From Phallusia fumigata (taxonomy: Eukaryota > Chordata > Ascidiacea > Phlebobranchia > Ascidiidae), in contig QXVZ01022247.1 in assembly GCA_008931825.1 (NCBI GenBank), forward strand, positions 2,002 through 35,611: a stretch of 33,610 nucleotides of DNA, given 5' to 3'. Position numbers and translations under genes: made by a program. The notes beneath the pieces were generated by a model. It did no database searches and had not been told where the DNA came from. It worked only from the letters and a program-made list of their open reading frames with translations. Shown one piece after another: positions 11,201 to 19,310 of this stretch (positions within the stretch are counted from its first letter, which is position 1; each line of letters starts with the position of its first letter).

Positions 11201-12137
11201 CTGCAACCAGGTTGTGGATCCTATGTGACAAAGTTTTGAAATAACGTTGTACTGATTTGTTTTTCAGTCTGACGCCCACAAGCGTTTACATGAAGATCTT
11301 CCCGAGAATGCGCCGGATTACCGGTAAGTTTTAGAAGCCTAAGAATTCAGAACAAAACCACGATTAGGAAACCAAATAACCTAGCCAATATTTGTGGCGT
11401 ATCACAACAGAAGCATTGATTTCGTGCGCGACAAGATCAGGACAAACACAATGCGATGGGTATTCGTGTGTGAGTTCATAACAACTGACAAGGATCACAC
11501 AGTCAAGTCGCACACATGGGCATTTATTGCATAATTTGGCATTTTTGGTATCTATTCTAGAGTGACAACTTGGGCCGCAATTTGACAGGAAATATTTTTA
11601 GTCATAACACAATCGCTTTAAGTATATTACGTCGCATTAGCCTTTTACATTTTAAGCCAGCCATAGATGTTTATAACGGCGTAAACAACACAATGCTTTC
11701 AGATGGTGCTTACTTGAATTTTATGGTTAACATGAATGATTTTGCGTATGTATTACATTGTGTTGCAAATAAGTTTAAGCCAATCAGCAATACACAAAAT
11801 TACACATAAACGCCACAACGTTTTGTTCCAAGAATAGGAGTAAATGTCCTTAAATAATGTGTTATGTTTTCATTTCGTTCACAAAGATACCATTACTTCC
11901 ACTGCAAAAGTTAATCGGTTGGAGGTTGCAACTTTCTAATCTTAAGTTTAAAAAATTCTTAAATCCGTTGTATCAGCTTTTTATTGCAACGTTGACAGGG
12001 ACAACACAAGACATTACGAGTTTGCCGACAAGTCCGCAGACCTCAGATTCCACCATTCGATCAAGCACAAGGAAAAGAGACACCAGTTCTATGGATTCAA
12101 CAGCTATCATTTCTACAACGGAAATCCCATACTTTAA
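2062..12137 (+). CDS. SPMIP4: SPMIP4 (C7orf31) orthologue, complete, 17 coding exons
   Basis: Joined exons: 2062-2201, 2594-2735, 3586-3725, 4354-4544, 4804-4949, 5273-5417, 6309-6403, 6730-6981, 7314-7428, 7677-7837, 8133-8270, 8604-8740, 9232-9499, 9925-10081, 10535-10734, 11268-11323 and 11999-12137. They total 2,622 bases (873 residues plus stop), all introns GT-AG, and every splice phase fits. Conserved blocks recognised from vertebrate C7orf31, in order: LPWG..REYGG (exon 2), GHRHYG (3), EHPY..H (4), KKALTWPGEGDYY (5), ERDQW..TYDYNFTG (6), LDDYHKKMV (7), PRPMEGR with QNRRHLEA (8) and C-terminal HQFYGFNSYHFYN (17). The family is named for sperm microtubule inner proteins of axonemal doublets; I infer the same role here. 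The human protein is about 590 residues, so this one is longer, mostly through exons 9-14 (about residues 418-742), which I cannot align. There is no signal peptide or membrane segment, as expected for a cytoskeletal protein. Confidence 0.93.
2594..2735 (+). CDS. SPMIP4: SPMIP4 exon 2
   Basis: The exon enters in phase 2 after ACATAG and leaves in phase 0 at AAAAG|GTATTT. It encodes the LPWGRVREYGGLQKVQLP block, a hallmark of the family. The overlapping open frame starting 2584 is a shadow in another frame. Confidence 0.9.
2946..3364. repeat. 209-bp direct duplication around N (3155)
   Basis: Copy A is 2946-3154 and copy B 3156-3364, separated only by one N. About a dozen substitutions and small indels distinguish them. 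It lies in SPMIP4 intron 2. It most likely represents overlapping contig ends from two haplotypes. Confidence 0.9.
3586..3725 (+). CDS. SPMIP4: SPMIP4 exon 3
   Basis: The exon begins after CATCAG with GHRHYGSGASDPRDLKVEQ, matching the family block GHQHYG...LPVEQ. It ends AA|GTAAGT in phase 2. Confidence 0.9.
4354..4544 (+). CDS. SPMIP4: SPMIP4 exon 4
   Basis: The acceptor is TTACAG and the donor AAAAG|GTAAAA (phase 1). The exon encodes LPFPAEHPYASHTPRLALFP followed by FNTPDDPQTG, matching the family's PYPIEHPYHTH and F.SPEDLYTG blocks. A long minus-strand open frame over this exon is a shadow. Confidence 0.92.
4804..4949 (+). CDS. SPMIP4: SPMIP4 exon 5
   Basis: The acceptor is GTGTCAG and the donor CTT|GTAAGC (phase 0). 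The exon carries KKALTWPGEGDYY, the most conserved block of the family. The open frame on the plus strand starting 4655 is in another frame. Confidence 0.92.
5273..5417 (+). CDS. SPMIP4: SPMIP4 exon 6
   Basis: The acceptor follows a pyrimidine-rich tract (AATTGTCAG) and the donor is ACAG|GTATTT (phase 1). The exon encodes RNVERDQWKTTYDYNFTG, matching RNLERSHW..Y..DFTG of the family. Confidence 0.92.
5649..5791. repeat. 18-bp direct repeat in SPMIP4 intron 6
   Basis: ACTTTGTCAGCTTTGTGG occurs at 5649-5666 and again at 5774-5791, with weaker similarity in the bases on both sides (followed by ACAG and a T-rich stretch). It may be a decayed local duplication about 125 bases long. Confidence 0.6.
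6309..6403 (+). CDS. SPMIP4: SPMIP4 exon 7
   Basis: The acceptor is GCTTCAAG and the donor ATG|GTAAAA (phase 0). The exon encodes ALHLDDYHKKMVDEI, matching LELDDYHEKMVAEL of vertebrates. Confidence 0.92.
6730..6981 (+). CDS. SPMIP4: SPMIP4 exon 8
   Basis: The exon starts after CTGGTAG (weak pyrimidine tract) with an in-frame ATG and ends GAG|GTATAT in phase 0. It encodes PPRPMEGRYARMYQNRRHLE, matching [21 protein letters not shown]. An acidic run (PEEDPDPDSPD) follows, and similarity to vertebrates fades after it. Confidence 0.88.
7314..7428 (+). CDS. SPMIP4: SPMIP4 exon 9
   Basis: The acceptor is TTATTGCAG and the donor CATG|GTAAGT (phase 1). The exon is charged, with SEDEDPDVDEQWKKLQLQ, and repeats the acidic E/D-P-D style of exon 8. 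I have no vertebrate match; the call rests on splice sites, phase and composition. Confidence 0.8.
7677..7837 (+). CDS. SPMIP4: SPMIP4 exon 10
   Basis: The acceptor is AACTACAG. The donor is AAG|GTTGAC (phase 0), which is weak. A nearby alternative (TG|GTGAAT at 7849) would put exon 11 into a stop, so the weak site is preferred. The exon encodes TIEEQISLPEETKHYL; human C7orf31 has a similar EEKIIEEQSLL stretch. Confidence 0.78.
8133..8270 (+). CDS. SPMIP4: SPMIP4 exon 11
   Basis: The acceptor is CATGCACAG and the donor GAGCAG|GTGAAG; 46 whole codons, phase 0 on both sides. The exon is rich in K, E and Q (ERDNEQKKLELQ) and probably helical. Confidence 0.82.
8604..8740 (+). CDS. SPMIP4: SPMIP4 exon 12
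   Basis: The acceptor is ATTTTGCAG and the donor GACCG|GTAAGA (phase 2). The exon encodes VHEDLGRLNELQVNK and continues the charged helical style of exon 11. The frame has no ATG in its first part, so an ATG-based search misses it. Confidence 0.8.
9232..9499 (+). CDS. SPMIP4: SPMIP4 exon 13
   Basis: The exon enters in phase 2 after TTATGCAG and leaves at GAG|GTACAG (phase 0). It encodes KDFPTTWHRDIPITDPPEQ followed by a serine- and proline-rich low-complexity tail. Another frame across the same bases is also open; only this one keeps phase with exons 12 and 14. Confidence 0.82.
9925..10081 (+). CDS. SPMIP4: SPMIP4 exon 14
   Basis: The acceptor is GTTTTTAG and the donor TTCAG|GTTAGA (phase 1). 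The exon is serine-, threonine- and proline-rich (GSRPSTPLPSPPRAVKEP), probably disordered. The longer ATG frame here (9896-10219) is out of phase. Confidence 0.8.
10535..10734 (+). CDS. SPMIP4: SPMIP4 exon 15
   Basis: The acceptor is TTTATTTGCAG and the donor AAG|GTACGT (phase 0). The exon encodes WTPVPGAPRPQTALLNIQN, matching the family's [20 protein letters not shown] near the C-terminus, so homology resumes here. Confidence 0.9.
11268..11323 (+). CDS. SPMIP4: SPMIP4 exon 16 (56 bases)
   Basis: This short exon lies between TTTTTCAG and CCG|GTAAGT (phase 2). It encodes DAHKRLHEDLPEN, matching AQKRFHKSILED of the vertebrate protein. Confidence 0.88.
11999..12137 (+). CDS. SPMIP4: SPMIP4 exon 17 (stop)
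   Basis: The exon starts after GTTGACAG and ends with TAA at 12135-12137. It encodes HQFYGFNSYHFYN, nearly identical to the vertebrate C-terminus, followed by six extra residues. The longer ATG frame across it (11857-12210) is in the wrong frame. Confidence 0.92.
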
Positions 12138-12202
12138 AGATAAAGATGTGCCCCGAGAAATATTTATGTGGTGTTTTTTGTTTCTGTTTTATTACGTTTT
12201 TT

Positions 12203-13853
12203 ACGCATAGCTTTATTTTGTATTTTTTTGCATTTAGAGAAGGCAACAAGGTAAACTTTGGACACACCTCAAGCGCTGCCTATGTGTTTTTACACTGTAT
12301 TATTTAGTAAAACAACACAAACTGGCTGTAGGCATGTTACAATAAAATTGATGCATACTTGTCTAACTTTGGTCAATGGTAAATAACTTTTGAAGTAATC
12401 GTTTTCTGCGTTGTGTCAATTACTCATGCCAAAAAATACGAGAAGTTTAGTTGGAGTATTTACAACGTAGTATTTTTTGAGGCGTTTAGATGTTGTGTAT
12501 ACTCCACGTATCAATATGGAGTAACGTAATGCGCCAGCTAAAAATCTATGCCAACTTGTAAAACAAAAGAAAAAATGCAGCAAAATTTGGCAACTTGTGT
12601 CTTGCTAAAATTGTAATGTCGATTATATAAATGGCTCACGCCCACAAATTTGCTTTTGGTGCGTGCAAAGTGCTCGTGCAGTTCTCATTAACAAGTTCTT
12701 TGTTCAGACGCCAGGCTTCATGCTGGAATTTCCCACCTATACACAGTTCATATGGCAATTAGGCCAAGTCACAGAAAATAAGTGACGAAAACATCCGGTT
12801 GACCGACTTTTCGTGACATGAAGAGAACAGTTTTTTGTGCATGACGTAAAGGAAAGCATAAGAGAAATCGAAATTCGATTTAGCAGTCGCCTTTCTGTAA
12901 AAAAGTTAGGAGTTCGTTTGTGCGTTACGGCGCAACTATAAGACCGTTAATCATGCGTTTTTTTGCTCTGATAATAAAGTAAAATTATGTTGCGTTCAAA
13001 AAAGTACCCACTACTGNACGCATAGCTTTATTTTGTATTTTTTTGCATTTAGAGAAGGCAACAAGGTAAACTTTGGACACACCTCAAGCGCTGCCTATGT
13101 GTTTTTACACTGTATTATTTAGTAAAACAACACAAACTGGCTGTAGGCATGTTACAATAAAATTGATGCATACTTGTCTAACTTTGGTCAATGGTAAATA
13201 ACTTTTGAAGTAATCGTTTTCTGCGTTGTGTCAATTACTCATGCCAAAAAATACGAGAAGTTTAGTTGGAGTATTTACAACGCAGTATTTTTTGAGGCGT
13301 TTAGATGTTGTTTATACTCCAGGTATCAATATGGAGTAACGTAATGCCAGCTAAAAATCTATGCCAACTTGTAAAACAAAAGAAAAAATGCAGCCAAATT
13401 TGGCAACTTGTGCCTTGCTAAAATTAGGTAACTGTGAAAATGTGCATTGTAATGTCGATTATATAAATGGCTCACGCCCACAAATTTGCTTTTGTGCGTG
13501 CAAAGTGCTCGTGCAGTTCTCATTAACAAGTTCTTTGTTCAGACGCCAGGCTTCATGTTGGAATTTCCCACCTACACACAGTTCATATGGCAATTAGGCC
13601 AAGTCACAGAAAATAAGTGACGAAAACATCCGGTTGACCGACTTTTCGTGACATGACGAGAACAGTTTACTATGCATGACGTAAAGGAAAGCATAAGAGA
13701 AATCGAAATTCGATTTAGCAGTCGCCTTTCTGTAAAAAAAATTAGTGGTTCATTTGTCCGTTACGGCGCCACTATAAGACGGTTAATCATGCGTTTTTTT
13801 TGCTCTGATAATAAAGCAAAATTATATTGCGTTTAAAAAAGTACCCACTACTG
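12203..13853. repeat. 0.8-kb direct duplication around N (13017)
   Basis: Copy A is 12203-13016 (814 bases) and copy B 13018-13853 (836 bases). They are near-identical apart from scattered substitutions and an indel of about 20 bases near 13436 in copy B. The repeat covers the SPMIP4 3' flank. Open frames in it (for example 13361-13597) are not genes. Confidence 0.93.
12341..12346 (+). other. Candidate polyadenylation signal of SPMIP4
   Basis: AATAAA lies 204 bases past the SPMIP4 stop, the first canonical signal there. The same hexamer recurs at 13156-13161 because this flank is duplicated around the N at 13017. Confidence 0.5.
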
Positions 13854-16166
13854 TTTTTATACTTCATGTAGGACTTTTGTATGCCGCTCGAACTTGTATT
13901 TCAAAACAAACGTAAAAACCGACCGTTTCGCTCCAAACACATCAATATCTAAAGTGCCCTAAAGCGTGAGAAAGCTTAAACTTTTTGACATGTCATAACC
14001 AGACCTCAAATGTCAACACAAACCGATGTACGTTGCCTCTATCACGGTGTAGTGTTATAATTGCCAACGTTATTATCACAGAAGTATAAGAGACCAATTA
14101 TCATTAAATAAAAGGTATTTGTTCACACGCACGACCTTTAAAAAACACTTTTCTAAGACTAATAAGCACGTGTTTATCACTTCTAAGTGTTGACTTACAA
14201 CGGAAATTGCAAATAATCTGTGACGCACTTTTTAAGATGTCGGTTACAACCTCTACGAAAGGTGGCAATTACAACCAAGCAAGCCACTTTAAATGGTCAG
14301 GCGGATCTCACTCTTGATGACCACCAGAATATCAGCTTAAAGGGTCGTGTGGCATAGAAAAACACGTTGCCAACATAATAAATGCTTTATACTGTGACCA
14401 AATATAAAATCAAAATGAAATGAAATCCCCAGAAGGCGGTACTTGAGCCAGGAGCACCAATTAAACATTAATAGTGGCTGTCAGCACACTTGACATCAAT
14501 CAATAATTCTAGCACCAAAACAGACCAAGCTAAATTAACGCTGCAATTATGAGAAACTTATATGGGTGAAAATCGCTTTTTAGTGTGCCGCCGGACATTA
14601 TGTGTGTGTGCAAATGTGGGGCGGTCTGCGAAAAAACGTTTAGGCAATGTGAATTCTGGGTACTTTACAATTACAAAGACTATTTTTCAAGGAAACGTTT
14701 TCTAATGCGACACAATTTGGCTGAGAATTCAGGAGCAGAGTAATAATGACATTTTAAATGTCACGCCAAGGCGATAACGTTGCATGCACAGCACATTTTG
14801 CCTTGTAAATGCACGTTTGGAGTTCAAAAAAACTTTATTCGGTTTAATTGAATTCCTAAAAACTTAGAAACAAAAGACACGGACTTTAACATTAGTCTAA
14901 TTAAAAACACAGCTGCCAGGGAACCTGTGCATAGTGAATACGTTTTACTGCAAGTGTTTTAACAATCAATGCTGTCGTCACTCAGTGCATTGCAACAAAA
15001 TATATTCACTATACACCAGTTTTTTGGCAGTTGTGTTTTTAATTAGGCTGCTCTTTAATTCCGTTTCTTTTGTTTCTGGAATTTAATTAAACCACATAAA
15101 AGTTTCTACTGTTTGGTTTTTAATTACCCCAAAAAACTACGGTATGAAAATCAACTAGCCCACATTTCGTTTACTATAAGTGTGGTTGGACTGGAGATTT
15201 CTTTAGTCTGTTACTTTTAATATCAACGACGTTACGCTAAGTTTAGAAAATGTTTTTTGGACACCTGAGTGTTTACCAAACAACTTATTTCGGCTTCAGT
15301 CTGTACGCCGTTATCGCTGATTCACAAGTTCCAGAATTATCCGGGGATTGTATTTAGAGATAAGCCGTGGGCTTTCAAGTGATCACTCAATACACGTCAT
15401 GTTCAAAAATGTGTCTTATCAAAATGCCAAGTCGCTAAGCGAAGGAAACAAACTAATAATAGCTTAGAGTTGAAACGGATACGAAACCCTCTGATGTACA
15501 TTTGATGTGTTTGTGTCATTATGACTGGCCTTTACGATCTCTGCATGGGACGTTTTTCTCTGTTGTGTTTGCATGTGCGTGCCATGTAAGGCTATCACAA
15601 AGTGTGTACTGGTATCGTTCACTTCTGCTGATATTGCAACTTCGACCGACAACAAATACAAAACCCTGTTTTTTTTATCTTATCTTCTCCTGTGGTGAAA
15701 GTAGTGGAGAAAAGTTTGGGTTTACTTTAGGGCTTGGCTGTAAACAGAATCGTTAGCGGCCTGGAATAACTGCAGCCGCCAAATGGAGCAGTTCACCATG
15801 ACATTCAGATGTCTAAATGTCAGTTCCGTGTAGCTTCATACCTAAAGAAAGCAGCTGGCTATAGCCTGGTGCCAAGTTTACAATCAGCTGATGGTGAACG
15901 TAAGTCGTGCCAAGGACGTTCCACGGACCTTTGACACGCCCCCGTGCCATGGATTTTGCATTGTCGGCGTTTAAACTCTTTCTGTGAAGAGGCATAGATC
16001 CTTACGTCATGTTAAGACGGCAAAGCGTGCGTGTGTTGGTTCAAGGCAACCATGGCGTGACTTTGTGCTAAGGGCATGTACACGCGGGGAATTCTTGAAT
16101 GGAAGGCAAAGACAGATGTTGTTCCAGATTCCAAACCAGACTCAAGCTTCAGGAAAATTCCGTGGC

Positions 16167-16211
16167 ACAGGAATGAGTATCGAGGTACAGGAATGAGTAT
16201 CGAGGTACAGG
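16167..16211. repeat. 20-bp tandem repeat, 2.25 copies
   Basis: The unit ACAGGAATGAGTATCGAGGT occurs twice exactly, followed by ACAGG of a third copy. It is a small, recent tandem duplication in intergenic DNA. Confidence 0.9.
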
Positions 16212-18669
16212 TGTTTTTTCCAAGACACCTTATGACTTATAAACAGAGATGTAGATGCATACGGTTACTTGTTAAATAGAGTTTTTTACAGCTGCGATAA
16301 AAGTTCAATAAAACAACAAGACAGATTCTGGATTGCTCAGTTTGCGTTTACGAGACACTGAATCTTAGGAAAACCGTTTTTTTTGTAAAATTTTAAGTTC
16401 AAAAATTAGGCGTGATCCTATGTATATTATTTTCCCGGAAACCAGTACAACTGTCCGGTTTAAATGAAGAAGCAATTTGATCAAACGTAAATTTTTGCAG
16501 CAACTTTTTAAAAACGGTCGGCGTTTGCAGGGGCCCAGTCCGCCCCTGAATATTATAATGTTCTTGGAAAGCGCTCACACGCACCGTTGAAAAAGATTTT
16601 TTTCCGCAAAAACATCCTCTCAGAGCGCAAGGTTTAATTTCCTAGACTGAGCAAGCGGGTTATCACACCGAAAGCGGCTGGCACGCGTAATGAGATTACG
16701 TTGCATCATGCTGTGAAAACGTGATGCACAAAAAACTTATCTCAAACATACGTTACCGCAATATACGTTCAGTACATGCCTATAGATTCAAATCTGATTT
16801 GTACATTTCTGCATGGGGAGTTTTGTATGGCCGAAATCTCTTTTCTGCGAAACACCGTCGGTGTCAAACAAACCGCATAAAAGGTTGGCCATACATGGGT
16901 TGTGTTTCATCGCTTAGTCCATGCTGTCCAGGTTTATTAAAACACGAATTCCGTGCAATGAAAGTACGCGGAACTTTAACGGACAATGTCACTTTCATGT
17001 TGAATCAAGTGGTAGCAAATTTCGAGGTTCGGGATTTTTTGTTTTCGTTCTTTCGTGGTCGGCACTGGATGGTATTAGTATGACCTCGACAGTGCGAAAA
17101 TGTGTTTCGCACATCATTAACAGAGCGCTGTAATTGGCAGCTGCTTTCGCTGAAGAAGTTTTGCCGGAATGTGTCGGTCATCGTCGCGGCACAAAGCACC
17201 TGTTGTCGAAACCAAAAGCCTGTTGTGTCGGTTTGCAAATTTGCTTTTGCTTTGGCAAAAGTTCCGCAAAATGACGAAAACCGCAATCGCGTCAAATCTC
17301 TGCGTTTGATATTTTGGCGTTGTTGCGGAAAGGTACGATAAGATTTAGCGGCAAGCAATCAACACGGTGAAAACCACAGGTAAACACATGATAAAAAAGA
17401 ACAAAGTGCCATTTACAAAGTTTTTTTTAACGTTTTTCAATCCGCGGCCCACGCTTACTGGCATTTTTCGAGGCCCACACGCTTACAGAAAAAGATACAA
17501 ACAAATCGCTCGCCAAATTCGATTTGCGCTTCTACGCGATAACACTTCTTTGGAAACGTTTGTGTTAACTTCAAATGAGTTGCGGAAAAATGAATTAAAG
17601 TGGTGTTAAAAGTTTCCACCTCAAATCCGAATTCAAACGTATGGGCTTAAGCGCCGTTTCACTTCAAAACTTGACTAATTCAATCCACATTGAAATTAAA
17701 ATGTAAGCGGTGTTTATTGTCTGCAAGCACTTGATTCCGAAACACCCGTACAATTTTTACCGTCTTGTTTGGTCAATGATGAACGCTAATTTTGATCGCA
17801 AACCTTTCGCTAATTTGGCCGCTAAGCTTTTGTACGAAAGAACAAAGGCATAGTTCAATGTCATGACGGAAAACCCAACGTGCAAATTGGCTGTAAATAG
17901 CAGAGCGAAAGGTCACTACACAGTTCATGCGAAATAACATCAGCTATTACAACAATTCTCAGCGTGTAATCAGCTCTCAGCCAACGTCACCAGTTGACAT
18001 ATTTAAAAACAACGTTACCATGAAACGTGTTGGACCAGTGCGACCACCATGCACTTAATGAGCGAATTTAGTTGTTGCGTTTCATTCGCGTGAAACAATA
18101 ACGGCTTTTTATTGAGCAATGTTTGCCAAAGTGATCGGGCAGCCTTGCAGCTTGCATGATTTGGTCCCAAAGTTGCTTTGTCACGTTTTTGTTCGCTTCC
18201 GCGTAACGAATGGATTTATGCATTTGATCCGACAATGTAAATGACGGCGCTGCATGATTTTGGGGCGTATTCGAAACGAATCGTAGAGAAGGGCTAGACT
18301 ACGTCCTATGTTGCTTGAAGCAATAATAACGAATAAATTGAGTTCGTGGGCATTGAACTGTGTGGGTTGAGACGTATAATTGGTAATGATGTCCAAACGT
18401 CTTCTTGTAACATATAGGTCGTATTACATGTCGCATTGGATGTTAACTGAATTGGTGAAGTCTCCCAGCGGGTATGACCAACAAGATGTAGCGTTTTAAG
18501 CTGTTTCGTCAATAGAAACAAATACTAGCTGCATACCGTTTATACGTCCTGACATATCATGGGTGTGGTGCCTGGATCGTTATGCTAACAAAGCATCCGA
18601 TACCGCATTTCAGGAAACATGTTACCGTGGTGATTATAACACCGCTTAACCTCGCTAGAAACAAACATC

Positions 18670-18706
18670 CTTTCGCGGAGAAAAGTAAAACAACTTTCGC
18701 GGAGAA
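18670..18706. repeat. 13-bp direct repeat CTTTCGCGGAGAA
   Basis: Two exact copies lie at 18670-18682 and 18694-18706, 24 bases apart, downstream of the TRAPPC9-like stop (minus strand). No known element is recognised. Confidence 0.7.
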
Positions 18707-18886
18707 CAATTAGATGACTCTCCAAGCAGGCACGCGAATGTTGGAGCTGGCGCGTGCCGATCCAGCCCTATTAATTTTCCTGGAAAGCCTGCAATAAAAC
18801 CAACTTCACCTGTTTCGCGCCTGATACCGACGCTCGCGGTGCAATGAGAACGCGGTAGCGGTGCTGCAGTGTTCAAACTCTGCGGC

Positions 18887-18892
18887 TTTATT
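18887..18892 (-). other. Candidate polyadenylation signal of the TRAPPC9-like gene
   Basis: The minus strand reads AATAAA here, 212 bases beyond the TAA at 19104-19106. It fits the end of the minus-strand transcript. Confidence 0.45.
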
Positions 18893-19103
18893 GGAGAGCG
18901 TCTTGATTGCGTTAAGCCACTTGGCTGCGCCACCTACTCTAATGACTTCATGATTTGATGGACCGCCAAGAGAGGAACGCTAATTAACGCTTTCATGATA
19001 AGTTTTAAGAAAATGCGGAAACGTGAGGTGTGGACTTTGTCGGTATTAGGTCGGAAGTTTTCGCCGAAGTGTTGTACGACTGTTGCGCTGCCAACTGCGG
19101 TTC

Positions 19104-19310
19104 TTAATTCCAATCTGTCATTTCGACCGCAATGCACTCAATCCTCGTAGTACGCAAACTCATCGAAAATTCGCCATGATTTCCATAAAACGAGGCAACC
19201 GGAATGTTTCCAATTCGCTTTGCGATAGTTAGTCGGTGTGATGCATACATAACTTGTTTTTCAAATAAATACTGTACGCGTTCCAGCTTCGATCCATTTT
19301 TTGTCCCCAG
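19104..19310 (-). CDS. TRAPPC9: TRAPPC9-like last exon
   Basis: The exon follows a minus-strand acceptor (AGAATTTAG) and runs 68 codons to TAA at 19106-19104, in phase 0. It encodes IGNIPVASFYGNHGEFSMSL and ends IECIAVEMTDWN, closely paralleling the human C-terminus in spacing (LGALLFLYTGDFFLHIRF, later VHVCALEAQA). An in-frame TAG just upstream is removed by this acceptor. Confidence 0.7.
   Translation of the reverse strand: MGTKNGSKLERVQYLFEKQVMYASHRLTIAKRIGNIPVASFYGNHGEFSMSLRTTRIECIAVEMTDWN

Larger units (their letters stand above)
13854..19103. other. Intergenic region, no gene supported
   Basis: I see no recognisable gene between the SPMIP4 3' flank and the stop codon of the minus-strand TRAPPC9-like gene. 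Plus-strand open frames at 16721-17083 and 17102-17341 and a minus-strand frame at about 18078-18290 are the least random-looking, but lack homology or convincing splice sites. The right end, about 18887-19103, is probably the 3' untranslated region of the minus-strand gene. Confidence 0.5.

Noticed and set aside
12203-13853. Apparent tandem duplication of the SPMIP4 3' flank as a biological event
   Set aside because: The copies meet exactly at an N, like five other pairs in the window; an assembly join explains it better.
17243-17262. Small inverted repeat CTTTTGC-TTTG-GCAAAAG
   Set aside because: A 7-base-pair hairpin of this kind is expected by chance and has no supporting context.
16721-17341. 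Two plus-strand open frames of 120 and 79 codons and an opposing minus-strand frame of 117 codons
   Set aside because: These are among the longest ATG frames in the window, but the peptides show no motif, the opposing strands are open over the same bases, and no splice sites link them to a gene.
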